A stretch of DNA of 64,000 bases from Acanthacorydalis orientalis (taxonomy: Eukaryota > Arthropoda > Insecta > Megaloptera > Corydalidae). Below, piece after piece: positions 1-11,208 of the stretch (position 1 is the first letter of the stretch; every line of letters starts with the position of its first letter). The stretch covers positions 4,673,446 through 4,737,445 of the forward strand of contig CM068325.1 in NCBI GenBank assembly GCA_034766995.1, in the 5' to 3' direction. Under the pieces are notes generated by a model, which saw only the letters and a program-made list of their open reading frames with translations, made no database searches and was not told where the DNA came from. The position numbers were made by a program, and so were the translations under genes.

Positions 1-1276
1 AGGTGCGTGTGCAGGCGCGGATACATCCTGAGTCCTGATTCGAAGTCGTGTCTCAAGATCAACAAGGAGAAGACGTGCCCGGCGCTCAAGGCGCCCGAAC
101 ACGGGTACGTCAAGTGTCTGGGAGAGTACCGGGAGAGGGTCCCGGCAGGATCCCAATGTATAGTCTGGTGCAACAAGGGATACAAACTGAACGGTGCGCC
201 GCTGATGACGTGCAACTCGACAGGAACGTGGGGCAAGAACCCCGTCTGTATACGTAAGTCGTCCCGTCTCATAGACTCCTGCGATCTTGTAATCTTGACT
301 GTGACGCTCTAGCGGTGTCGTGTCCGAAGCTGATCGCTCCAGACAACGGTCGACTGATGCCGGTCACGTGCTCGACGGCGAAAACGTTCCCGGGACAGAA
401 GTGCATGCTGTCGTGCAAGAGGGGCTTCAGGCCGATCCGGCCGAGGGTGCCTTTCGTCTGTCTGCCGTCGCTCCAGTGGAGCGTCCCGGACGCGGAGAAG
501 ATCACTAAAGGGTTCTGTATTAAAGGTGAGATCCGGATCTAGTGTGCAGGTCGCACACATAGTAAAAATATTTTTTAATCTCAAAGCGTTTACGAATTAT
601 GAGCCAAATCCCGAGACAGTGCCGTGCGGAATTAAGTAAGCGATTTTTAAAAATCCAGTACGGTTAGATCAACATCGATTTTGAAATTAAATTATGCGAT
701 TCTGGTAGTAAACGCCCGTGCCCGTCTTCTAATCGATCCGTTTCGAATTCCAGTCGCCGAGTCGCCGAGACCGACGATCCGATGCCCGAACGGCGGCGAG
801 ATCAGCGTCACGCTGCCCGTCGGCGAGAGCTCGGCGTACGTGCGGATCCCGCGTCCGGAATCGAATATGGACTGGTGGAGGTGATCGCTCGAGAACCCGT
901 CCAAAAACTCGACCGAACAAACGTTTCTCTCCCTTTCTTTCTCTCTGTTCGTCTAGACACGTGACGGCGAAACCCGAGTGGGGCAAGCTGCCGGGTATCA
1001 AGCTGCCGGCCGGCGTCAACGAGGTCGTCTTCACGGCGTGGAGTCCCGAGGCGGACATGTCGGCGTCGTGCAATCTCAAGATCAACGTACAAGGTGAGCG
1101 GGAAATCTTTAAAAAATCAATTACTGAATTAGTCCTGGAAAATCTTCATCGTTTCATATCACTGGACTTCCTGGCTCACTCTTATTTCCTTTCCTGTACT
1201 TCCTGGCTCACTCTTCTCTCCTTTCCCGGATTTTCTGGCTTTAGTAGAGAAACATTTCGGCATGTGCGACATCTTC

Positions 1277-1348
<72 letters not shown>

Positions 1349-2859
1349 TATATGTCTAAATCCACTTGAAGTTGTCGCACGTGCTGAAACTAGTATCAGA
1401 AGCCAGAAATCAGCAAGACGAGTGAATCTCGAAAATAACTTCTTGTTTTATATTCTTTTTCTTAAAAAAAACACAGATGTCGAGCCGCCAAAGATGAAGT
1501 TTTGTCCTGAATCGATGCACGTCGTCCTCCGACCGAACGAGCACAAGAGGAAGATCGTGTGGCAAGAGCCGGAGTTCGTCGATAACGTCGCGATCACGAA
1601 GATCCATAGATCTATGGTGAGAGCGCGTGTAGATCGATCGATTATCTTTTCGAATACGGATTTCAATTCTCGATTTGTCGTCCGCAGGAGCCGGGAATGT
1701 TCCTGTCGCCGGGGATCTACCACGTGAGCTACGTGGCGAGCGATTCGGCGGGGAACAACGCGAGGTGTCTGTTCGCCGTTGCGGTCAAACGTAAGTCCTC
1801 CCATCCTGGAGCCATCCGTATACCGGACGTCCCCGTGGCCGGGCAGGCTGTCCCCCTTATCGGACCACTCTTGGCGCGACGGTATCGCCACCCGCCACCG
1901 TTTGCCAAACTGGCGGTTGACCGATATGGCGTCTCCCGTCATTCCGAAAAGCTCCGCATCTAAGATTGGCAGACGAGTATGCCTGGGTCCCGGCCGCCAC
2001 TCGCCACACGCCTTCAGCCTGTACGCTGAAGCCGCGGCCGATATATATACATATATATATATATAAATAATTGATTTTAAATTTTCCAGCGAGCGAGATG
2101 ATAAACGACTCGCCGAAACCGTACAGATCGGTGCTCGTGTGTCCCGGATCGATACAAATTATAGCTCAGCACGAACACAAACCGAAGGTGAGTGGATTTC
2201 GTCTATCCGTTTCTCTTTTTCTCATCATCCGTTCTATGCTTGCTTCTCTTTATTTTCGAATTGAACGAAACTGACTGGATATATACGGAATTGTATACTC
2301 TTTCACTTCCTATGTAACTTTTAATAATTCAAACAAAGACTTAAGTGATTTTATTGGGAAATTGTAAAAAGAAAATGGCAAAAATCTATCTTAAAAACTG
2401 CTACCATTTTGAATCTGTGCCACTTGCTTGTAAGCTTTCCTAATAAGAAAAAAAATATATTCTACAACGACCCGATAATTGCTTTAACTGTACGCACGTC
2501 CTCATCTCCGCTCCAAAAAAGATATAGCCCCATTTCGAATCTGGATTACACTTCTCTCTTCTTCACAACTAACCAAACCATTTTTCTTTCGGCGCTGGTA
2601 CTGGTTTCCCATCCATTTTTCACTTCTAACACTGAAAAACTCATCCGATAATCTCTCTCTCTCGCTTCTCAGACCTAATTTTCAAATTGGCTTGAAAGAT
2701 CTTTCTCTCTCTCTCTCTCTCTCTCTGTATATATATATATACATTTTGTAGCCGGCGTCCGGCTGCTACTACAGACACGTCCGTCAGCACCGCATGCGGC
2801 AAAATCCGAGCTACGCCTCGTCGAACGGGCGTCGAACTTGGACCAGATGTTGCGGATGA
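1..2859 (+). CDS. CCP (sushi) and HYR domain extracellular protein, 3' part
   Basis: Eight exons can be joined in frame: 1-253, 313-525, 754-880, 957-1093, 1477-1616, 1688-1790, 2090-2187 and 2752-2859 (TGA 2857-2859), about 392 residues. Every junction has GT/AG borders and matching phase. The fragment opens in frame with an EGF-like cysteine pattern (RCVCRRGY, then SKSCL), followed by a CCP module (CPALKAPEHG to TWGKNPVC) and a second, less typical CCP (CPKLIAPDNG to GFCIK). Exons 754-1093 and 1477-1790 then encode two HYR-like modules; the second has the ending YVASDSAGNNARCLFAVAV. The last exon gives a short basic, Cys-containing tail. This architecture is known from secreted matrix and adhesion proteins such as SVEP1/SRPX-like proteins, so an extracellular role is inferred. 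The start and signal peptide lie upstream of the window. I cannot name the orthologue. Confidence 0.82.
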
Positions 2860-2964
2860 TTCCGTCGGACGGGCGTCCCGTTCTCTGTCGCACGCATCCA
2901 CATGTATATTATTCGATTTGTTTCTAACACACGTGTACAATATATATATATATATATATATACA

Positions 2965-2970
2965 AATAAA
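2965..2970 (+). terminator. Polyadenylation signal AATAAA of the CCP/HYR gene
   Basis: An exact AATAAA lies 106 bases after the stop codon of the upstream CCP/HYR gene, just after a short (TA)n tract. It is the first good poly(A) signal downstream, so the 3' UTR is probably about 130 bases long. Confidence 0.5.
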
Positions 2971-3116
2971 GAGTCACGTTCTCTTTTTCTAACAGCGCTG
3001 TTATTTTTTTTTCTCTCGATCCTCCGATCCTCTGAAACCTGTGACCGAACGTTGTTCCCGGTTTGGGAGTTGAGTCGAAGATGAAAGAGTTTAACGGTTT
3101 AATCTCTTATTTTATC

Positions 3117-3165
3117 TCTTTCTCTCTCTGTATATATATATATAGATAGATAGATAGATAGATAT
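3117..3165. repeat. Compound microsatellite (CT)n(TA)n(GATA)n
   Basis: CT, TA and GATA runs follow one another in the convergent intergenic space between the CCP/HYR gene and the protease gene. No coding potential is seen from 2970 to about 3360. Confidence 0.8.
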
Positions 3166-3399
3166 GATTTCAATCAAGGTCATCTCTTATCCTGTTTGAC
3201 CAGTTTGTGGGATAAAATGTTAGATCCCACGTGCAGACACTCTTGTAATTCATTTGAAAGAAACTTAGGTCCCTCTAATTCTTCTTTAAATCGTCTAAAA
3301 GTCTAGAAATCGTTCGATCGATCGAGAAACTCTGATCCTAGATCTTCAGTTCGACGGTTTATTTTATTAGTAGCACACGACCAACACTCTCATCCACAC

Positions 3400-4070
3400 C
3401 CACTCTTCCACAATCACTACTTTTCAGTCTTAAGTAGTGAATTTTTAAATTTTTCTTACTCGTGGAACGTGTGAGCTGTACTGTGTCCGGATTTGGCTCA
3501 TAAGTCCTGAATTTTTTAAGATAAAAAAATTTGGTTAACGCCATTGAAAAGAGAATAAAATTTCCTATAATATCTATAAAATCTAGTACCGAAATTATTA
3601 TTTTTCTAATTATGGTGAATTTTTGAATTTTACCCACTTGTGGAACATTGTAAATGTGTACTGTTTCCGGATTTGGCTCGTAAGTCCTGAACGTTTCAAG
3701 ATGAAAAAGTTTGGTTAACACCATTGAAAAGATGATAAAATTCACTATAATATTCGTTAAATTTAGTACCGAAATTATCATTTTTCTAATTTTGGTGAAT
3801 TTTTGAATTTCACACAAGTTTGAAACTTTGTGATTTGAAATGTCTGCATGGTAGTGTCGCAGGATTCGCTTTATAACTGGAGAACGATTGAAGATCGAAA
3901 GATCTAGTGATAACTGTTAGAATTAGCATAAAATTTACTATCAGAAACATTGAAATTAATCTTAAAAAAAATGTTTGCATGGTCGTAGTGATTTTTTAAA
4001 AATCATCCACTTTAAAACAGTAAATGGCTAGACAAAACTGTCTCAAGATTTGCTTCAGAAGTCATCTTCA
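3400..4070. repeat. About 180-bp degenerate tandem repeat, family R1
   Basis: The sentence CCGGATTTGGCTC...AAGTCCTGAA...ATTTTCAATGG-like recurs at 3487 and 3667, and ACCGAAATTATTA at 3590 and 3770, giving a period of 180. Diverged copies continue to about 4070. Related sequence (GAGCCAAATCCCGAGACAG, opposite strand) occurs at about 602 inside the CCP/HYR gene, and others are at 7.1-7.9 and 9.05-9.75 kb. It is a dispersed satellite-like family with no coding capacity. Confidence 0.7.
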
Positions 4071-4097
4071 GGTTTATTAATTTTTTTATTATCAGAT

Positions 4098-4103
4098 TTA
4101 TTT
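4098..4103 (-). terminator. Polyadenylation signal of the CUB-serine protease
   Basis: TTTATT on the + strand reads AATAAA on the - strand, about 180 bases past the protease stop codon. Several further AATAAA-like hexamers lie between 4180 and 4200 (TAAATAAATAAATAA reads mainly in the other direction), so the exact cleavage site is uncertain. Confidence 0.35.
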
Positions 4104-4282
4104 TAAAAATAAATATTTGTATAACACATACACAGAGAAATATTTTCATTTACATATTCGAAGAAATACAGACAGAAATTTTAACATAAATAAATAAATA
4201 ACTTCATTCCACTTTCAAATATTCGACAGATATTTCTCAACTCGTTTGACCGTCGATTCGAACCCGTAATCACGTTCGTTCC

Positions 4283-7200
4283 CTACGCAGATCTGCAATA
4301 AGTCGCATCTGTAAGCCAGAAAAATACACGGATTTAGCGTGGACGCAAACTTGTCTAGTTCCGGTTAACATACACAGATGGCAGTTAAAATTTATAAATG
4401 TGGATGTACTTTTGAATAGATTTTCATGTATTTTTAACGAATTACAAGTGATCTTTTACCGAAAATCCACACTTGGACAACTCGAAGTCATTGATTTTCT
4501 CGAAAAATCGAATAATTCCGACGTACCTGGCGTTATGTCTGTGATCCATTTCAAGAATGACGTCACTCTCGTGTTGACCGCCGGTCTGGCGCCTGCGCAT
4601 CCAATCCCGTAGCTGATGACGCCGATCAGTTGGATTTTCGTGTAGCTCGAGTCTTGCCAGAGGAGCGGACCGCCGGAATCAGACTAAACCGATCGATAAA
4701 TTCGCTGTTCTAGGAAACGGTCTTGAGTCGATTAATAGAGAGGACTTACCTGACAGGAGTCCTTGTTCGGTTCGTACGTGCAGATCTGCGAATCGAGCAG
4801 CGAACTGAAGTAGTTCCTGCAGTACCCTGTCGTCGTCACCCGTAGATCGACCTGCTGCAGCACGTCCGACTTGGGACCGGCGAACTCGGTCGAGCCCCAA
4901 CCTGGAATTGCACGAACACAAACCAAATATATAATCAAACATCTCGATGATTTCAATGCAAGTCGACGGCCTTCAAATAATCTAATTTATTCGATTTGTC
5001 CCATCGCACAGATCCAGAATTTAATCCTGAATCTAATTAAAGAAGAAAAAATTTTTTTAAAAAATACCTAAAGCTGTGACGGCCACGCCATCTAAGTTCG
5101 AGTTCTCGTACAGGAATGGCAGACACGCTGGTCCTACTTGTAAGCTGAATCTGATATCGTAGGCAGTCCTTATGATCCCGATATCGTTCGCCCAGTTGTT
5201 CGATACATAGTTGGGATGCGGTTTGAGATCGGCGACCGGATACAGTTGGGAAGAGCCCGTGTCACTGCCTTTAATCGAGAGAAAATCCGTTCTAATCAAC
5301 ATTTTAAGATAAGAATTCAAGGAGGGGATCCTGAAGAGAGAAACTCAAAGAGTGGACAACCGTTAGTGCCAGTACAAGATTTGTGTTAAGATCTTCCATC
5401 CATCTGATCAGATCAATGATTGGATCTTCCATGGATCACGTTCTCGGAGAGACTTCTCGATTTCTTGTGCAACTACTCTTAAATTAAAAAAAAGAAAACG
5501 TTTTCGAATCACAGACGGCTTTTGTATCCTTAACCGTTCTTCTTATCGACTGAATTGTCTTTCATACACTTCCATCCTTTCATTTTCGCGACACAATTTT
5601 TAGAACAGGACGACAGAGCTGACAAATGGTCTCTTTCCCACACGCTTACCTGTGCTGAGATCGTGCTCGCCGACGAGCAGCCCGGTCGCTCTCAGTTCGA
5701 GCCGATCGATGCAGTGCGCTGCAGTGACCGCGTACCTCGTCGAAATGATCGTGGCGCCGCATATGACGTCACGTTTGGTCGCGTCGACGACGCCGGCCAT
5801 CATTGGGTACTCGTTGATGCCTGCGGCGACGCCGCCGACGATCCGGCGCTGGAAAAATCAAGAAATCCGTGCAGGACGCTGTTCCGATTTGCCCCACAAC
5901 TGCTTCTCCCACACAGACTTACTTAGAGCCCTACAACTTAGCTGATTTCCCGAATTTTCACATTTAATTTCAAAAACAGTTCCTTAAGACATTAAAAAAT
6001 CAAAAAATCCTTGCGAAACCCCATTCCGTTTCGCCCCACAACTGTTTTACCCACACAGACTTACTTAGAGTCAGCAACTTAGCTGATTTCTCGAATTTTA
6101 AAATTTAATTCCAATGATATATCCTTGAAACGTTGAAGAATCAAAAGATTGATTTTTTCCCAAAGAGCTATCACCGGAAACGCGCCCCGAAACTATTAAA
6201 AAAGTCGATCACGTACCGTGTTCCTCCAGCCGCAGTTGCAGTTAACGTCCTGTTGCGCTGACAGTCTGCACAGGAACCGTCCTCCGAACGAATAGAGGTG
6301 CGAGCTGAAACCTTCACATAAATATATATAACACTCATTTATGGTATTCCACAGAAGAATCATGGTTTATGAGTCTAGGGATTACCGGCCGAGCGGTTAG
6401 AGAGGACCGGAAGACCGGTTTCGAATCGACAGTCATCGTTCTGACAAAATCCGACTGGAAGAGAGAGATATTTTTCAGTTTTAGCACCAAATTATCATTG
6501 TTTGTGGGATTTTTTCCCGAGATACAAGTTGAATGACATCTGAAGAAGACTCGTGACTCGAAACCGGTCTCAAAGGACGTTTTTTAGAAGAAGGAAGTGA
6601 CAGAATAGAGACCGATCGATTGATATGAGTATTTCACCTAAACGTCTCACCTATCACCATTTTGTTCTTCTCGGAGATGACCCTGAAGTTGCCCTTTCCG
6701 CAGTAATAGTGCGCGTCGTTGAGTTCCATGTCGCCCGTGAGCGAGACGCTCAGTTTGTCCTGTTGACAGTTGGTTGTCTGTGGAAAGGAACACCGGATCG
6801 TTTAGCACAAGCCAGTATTTCAATCTTGAAGCGAATAGATAAAAATAGAATGAGTTGTGACCAAAAACCGTCATAATTCGACCCTCTGTCAGCGATTCGA
6901 ACACCCTAACGACTTGTACAGGTCATACAATTTACTCTCACGTGACGTGTCGGATGGAATCGGATCCAGATAGATCAATTCTGGTCAGATCTGCCAGGTT
7001 TAACCGCCTGAACGTGGACCGTTGTCACGACTTAACCGTTTACTTACTTAATACTGGACGGGACTGTCTCGGGATTTGCTTCATAATTCGTGTAAGCTTT
7101 GAGATAGAACGATTTCGTTGCCACCATTAGAAAGTGCATGAAATTTGCTATCATATACACTAAAATTTGTCTAAAAATGGATGTCTGTATGACCGTACTG

Positions 7201-8543
7201 AATTTTTATAACATTACCCACTCAATGCTGATTGGCACTGTCTATGGATTTGCCCATAATTAATAAACCCTTCAAGATAAAAAAAAATCATTACCACTAT
7301 TAGAAAGTAAATGAAATTTACTATCATATCCGCTACATTTTGTCTAAAAACAGATAGTCACACATCCGTACTGAATTTTCAAACATTACCCACTTAATTC
7401 TGATTGGCACTGCGTCTAAATTTGCCCATAATTAATAAACCATTTAAGATAAGAAAAAATCATTACCACCATTAGAAAGTACACAAAATTTACTATCATA
7501 TCCACTACATTTTTCCTAAAAAAAATTTTTTATACATCTGTACTGAATTTCTAAACATTACCCACTCGATTCTGATTGGCACTGTCTACGGATTTGCCCA
7601 TAATTAATAAACGATTACAAATAAAAAAAAATCATTACCACCATTAGAAAATGCATAGAATTTTCTATCATGTACACTATATTTTGTCTAAAAATAAACG
7701 TTTGTGTAACCGTACTGAATTTTCAAACATTACCTATCAACTCCGAACGGTACTGTCTCAGGTTTTGCCTCATAATTCATAAACACTTTAAGATAGAAAA
7801 ATTTCAATACCACCATTAGAAAGTGCATAAAATTTACTATCACACACATTGAATTTATTCCAAAAATAATTATTTGTATGACGATTTTTTGAACATCACA
7901 CAATTTTAAAAACATTATGGAATTTTCAATACCTTGATTACCCAATTTTTTTTCTAATCATCTATCATTCTAAATCCGATCTGGCCGTTCTCCCGATCAA
8001 ACCAGATAGATACAGATAAGACCTGATCGAACCTACCAGATCTACCATGCGATATTCGTCGATACTGGAGTAGCAGCGCAGGCATGAAGGGCCCTTGCTT
8101 TCCATGAGTACCGAGCATGCACACTCACGACTCAGGAAGCTCGCTATGAGCTTCCTGAGTCAACATCCAAGTGCTATACTTGGATTTTGCTTCGAATGGT
8201 TGGTGGGAGTCAGCGGAGCACCAGGCCGGCCAATAAAGGCAGACCTCTCGGCAGACCTTTCCAAGACCCGATCCCGAAACCAATTCGATCGTGGCGAATA
8301 ATCTGAACTTAAGTTTGAACTCACTGCCGGTAAATCGAACTCCTGGCAATCCAGCATCAACTTCGAACCTTCCGTCGTGAACGCGTTCCATCTGCAGGTC
8401 CTGTTCGCCGGATACAGGTCCGGATAATCGGGACTGTACACATAGAACGTCTTCCCGAGCGACACGAACTGCTCGAAATCGCATCCGGTGTCGACGGCCC
8501 ACGCCATCGGGAAGAAGTAGGCGAACAGTTGGGTCAGCAACAT
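4283..8543 (-). CDS. CUB domain trypsin-like serine protease (venom serine protease 34-like)
   Basis: Eight exons on the - strand join in frame: 8543-8325, 6777-6651, 6311-6217, 5848-5650, 5268-5068, 4901-4750, 4683-4527 and 4308-4283 (TAG), 391 residues. Residues 1-16 form a signal peptide. A CUB domain spans about 21-142 (SPDYPDLY at 37-44, NRT glycosylation site at 47, paired cysteines at 21/50 and 77/99). The linker CNCGWRNT leads to activation site R149/I150-VGG and a trypsin domain with His192 (AAHC), Asp242 (NDIGI) and Ser334 (DSGGP). The Asp six residues before Ser334 predicts trypsin-like cleavage after Arg/Lys. The C-terminal DATYC motif is typical of insect CUB-serine proteases. 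The residue equivalent to Gly193 is Ser. The start is the only in-frame ATG before the signal peptide; a CAG just upstream suggests a further non-coding 5' exon. A secreted zymogen role in haemolymph, venom or gut is inferred. The first intron (8324-6778) is large and filled with repeats. Confidence 0.88.
5880..6170. repeat. About 160-bp tandem duplication in a protease intron
   Basis: Two copies of a unit containing GCCCCACAACTG, CCCACACAGACTTACTTAGAG and CAACTTAGCTGATTT begin at about 5891 and 6032. They lie between exons 6217-6311 and 5650-5848, so they are purely intronic. Confidence 0.7.
6375..6600 (+). mobile_element. tRNA-Ser/Leu-derived SINE-like insertion
   Basis: GGCCGAGCGGTTAGAG at about 6388 matches the internal A-box region of class II (Ser/Leu) tRNAs, and GGTTTCGAATCGAC at about 6417 resembles the B box GGTTCGAATCC. 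The spacing (about 30 bases) and the extra base in the B box mean it is not a functional tRNA. The downstream sequence up to CTGAAGAAGACTCG...GAAACCGG is a plausible SINE body. It sits in a protease intron, antisense to that gene. Ends are approximate. Confidence 0.4.
6950..7950. repeat. About 172-bp tandem array (family R1) in protease intron 1
   Basis: CCGTACTGAATTT or close variants recur at about 7193, 7366, 7538 and 7709, and TTGCCCATAATTAATAAAC recurs with the same spacing of about 172 bases. Five to six diverged copies are visible. Phrases such as CACCATTAGAAAGTGCATAAAATTTACTATCA link it to the arrays at 3.4 and 9.1 kb. Confidence 0.8.
8129..8185. repeat. Two adjacent perfect hairpins with identical GCTAT loops
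   Basis: Arms of 14 bp (GACTCAGGAAGCTC / GAGCTTCCTGAGTC) enclose GCTAT at 8129-8161. Three bases later, arms of 8 bp (ATCCAAGT / ACTTGGAT) again enclose GCTAT at 8165-8185. They lie in intron 1 of the protease gene. Confidence 0.8.
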
Positions 8544-8660
8544 CTTTTCTGCAGGTCCTGTGAAAGAATTACCAGTTTAGAAGAGGCCCACTGTGATTTC
8601 TTTATATTAAAATACCGTAAGTACTCATTTTCGAATGGTCTTGTTTTACATTTTTTTTCC

Positions 8661-8663
<3 letters not shown>

Positions 8664-8733
<70 letters not shown>
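8664..8733. repeat. (TA)n microsatellite
   Basis: About 35 perfect TA units upstream of the protease gene. The interval 8544-9050 otherwise shows no gene that I can support. Confidence 0.95.
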
Positions 8734-8737
<4 letters not shown>

Positions 8738-9049
8738 GTACAAATTATCAACAAAACGTGTGTGTACACAAGTGTTTCCACAAAGAAAATCTATTCAGTG
8801 TAACTTTTACATTGTTGAAACCGTAATTTATTATCCAAACAGTTTTTTGTGTAAAATATAAACATTTGTTCAAGGATTAGAAGTTTAAATAAACCGTGCG
8901 TTTCTTTTTTATAGCCAAAAGATAAGATTGTAGTGCTGAGAGATTTCCGAGAAACGAGATAAGACGTTCGTACGATGGATTGTGTCTTCAAGGACGACCT
9001 TCATCAATCTAATACCAGAAATACCGTCTAGTGTATAAAAAAATCACCG

Positions 9050-9760
9050 GTTGAATTACGGGATTACGGGAAAACGGTTACGGTGTGAAAAAATCCACTC
9101 ATACCATCAGAATAGGCATAAAATTTACTATCAGGTCCAGTTGATTTAATTTGAAACTGGATGTTTTTACGACCGTGGTGAATTTTTAAACATTTAATAG
9201 TTTCGGAAGGTTGTAAGTGAAGCACTGTACGAAAGTTTGATTCATAAGTCGTACACGGTTCGAGATAGAAAAATTTGGTTACCACCGTTCAAAAGTACAT
9301 GAAATTTACTATTAAATGGATAGAATTTAATGTAAAAATCTTTTTTTTATCTATCGGTAGTGAATTTTTGAAAATTGCACGATTTTAAAACGTTATAATT
9401 CGACACTCCGCATGGCATTTTGACAGGATTCGCCCGATTACTGGAAAACGGTTACAGTGTAAAAAAATCCACTCATACCATTCGAATAGGCATAAAATTT
9501 ACTATCAGGTTCACATGATTTAATTTGGAAATGGATGTTTGTACGACCGTGGTGATTTTTTAAACACAGTTTTGGAACGTTGTAAACGTCTGCACGGAAC
9601 TGTCTCATAATTTGGCTCGTAAGTACTAAACTCTTAGAGATAGAAAACTCTTATTGTTACCGTTTGAAAGCGCATGAAATTAACTATTACTCACAATGAA
9701 TTTATATCCAAAAATCATAATTCGTATGAGTGGAGTGGATTTTTTTTTGAACGTTCATTT
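9050..9760. repeat. R1-family array, roughly 370-bp dimeric spacing
   Basis: AAAAAAATCCACTCATACCAT...GAATAGGCATAAAATTTACTATCAGGTTC appears at about 9087 and 9459, and ACTATTA...AATTTA spacers divide each interval in two. This suggests two alternating monomers of about 185 bases related to the R1 repeats at 3.4 and 7.1 kb. Confidence 0.6.
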
Positions 9761-9793
9761 TAAAACAAACGATACTGTGTCTTTCTAAATGCA

Positions 9794-9815
9794 CACACAC
9801 ACTGTCTCTTTATAA

Positions 9816-9875
<60 letters not shown>

Positions 9876-9900
9876 TTATAGAGAGAGAGAGAGAGAGAGA
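9794..9900. repeat. Compound microsatellite (CA)n(TA)n(GA)n
   Basis: CA, a long TA run, and GA follow in series. The AT-rich stretch 9930-10620 downstream holds another short (TA)n at 10077-10105 and no gene that I can support. Confidence 0.9.
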
Positions 9901-10639
9901 ACTAAACACACACACACATAAAAACATATATTTTTTAAAATCAAATAATTCCACTTAATTGAACTTATATTGTTTTTTTTTAAAAAAAAAACTTACTACA
10001 GAAAAGAACCAGAGATACAGTTGCACATTATTAACAACTCGAACTAAATTTCTGTATAATACTAGCATACATACATCTATATATATATATATATATATAT
10101 ATATAATGACCGACTCGAATCATTAAAACGTCTGTTCGGTACTGAGTAATTAATTTTTATAGGTCCAAGTTTATTATACTGCTTATCGTTTATTTTTATA
10201 CATAATTCACATGCTGTACTCTTTATAATGTAATAAATCTATTTGAAATCATTTCAGTATACATGTCCGTGCATAGAAATGACAATAAGATAGTATACAA
10301 ACATATAAAAAAGATTAAAACGTTTAAAATCGAGAATGCAGAACTGTGTAAAACGGAATCAGCACTGACAGACAATCGAAATGATTGCCAACGTACAAAG
10401 AAATAAAAAAATGGACAATAACTGGAAAAATTCTCATCGATATCGATCATAAGATATATAAGAAAGATCACCGTACGATTCGGAAACGAAAAAGCACGTT
10501 TTTCCAGCAGTGGATCGTCAAAAAAAGACTTAATTGTGGCCTAATTGATATGCAATTCAACTCGGACAAAAAATATGTTAAGTTTGCATGTATTTTGCGC
10601 AAACGCAACCGAACTCACATGTGCGCTCTGAATGTGTTG

Positions 10640-10803
10640 ACGCTCGTCGCTAGGCGACATCGAACAGATGTTTGTTTACAAATGGCGACGCGGATGCGTC
10701 AGTCTCGGACGACACGTCCCGTCAACAATTGTGTGATCAGTTCGGTCCTCGTATCGATCCTTATCCATCGCCAAGGATAACAACACACCGACTGTTTGTG
10801 CAG
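10640..10803 (+). other. Probable 5' non-coding exon of the CEP89-like gene
   Basis: GC content rises sharply here, and the block ends in CAG/GTATTT at 10803/10804, a usable donor. Short ATG-initiated frames (at 10668 and 10682) stop within or just after the block, so I treat it as 5' UTR. The first base is uncertain. A coding contribution from the ATG at 10682 (AAATGG context) via another donor cannot be excluded. Confidence 0.4.
10646..10658 (+). promoter_or_regulatory. RFX X-box-like site at the 5' end of the CEP89-like gene
   Basis: GTCGCTAGGCGAC fits the X-box consensus RYYNYY-N(1-3)-RRNRAC with one spacer base. X-boxes bind RFX factors and mark promoters of ciliary and centriolar genes in animals, which fits the identity of the gene starting here. 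The match is seen; binding is inferred. Confidence 0.5.
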
Positions 10804-11208
10804 GTATTTTATTTACATATAATTATCAGTCCATGTTTCACACACATTGCGGTATTCGGAGCGCGTTCGCGCTGATTCAATCTGAATATTTTGTGATCCT
10901 GCTTGTTGTTTAGAATGTGTTTAATTTGTTGTCCCTTTTCCTCCAAGTCTATTTCTCTCTAAAGAGATTCTAAGACTTTAAAGAATTGATGAGGAATACT
11001 TGTCAAGGCTTTAAAGCTTGCAAAAGAGGACGAGGTGTAATTTGAAAGAGCTCTGACAAATATTGGATTCAAAAATGATTTATTCCAACTATGCACGGTC
11101 TTATATTTTCGGTGATAATTACAAAACAGGCGTTAAATTAAAAAGGTGTATCAGGGGATACACGTTCTGGATTCAAAATTTGTCTCGTTCAATACAGAAA
11201 CTGAGGAC

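Noticed and set aside
10385..10780. 131-codon Lys/Arg-rich + strand frame
   Set aside because: It begins in AT-rich intergenic sequence, runs into the CEP89 5' exon in a frame not used there and matches nothing I know.
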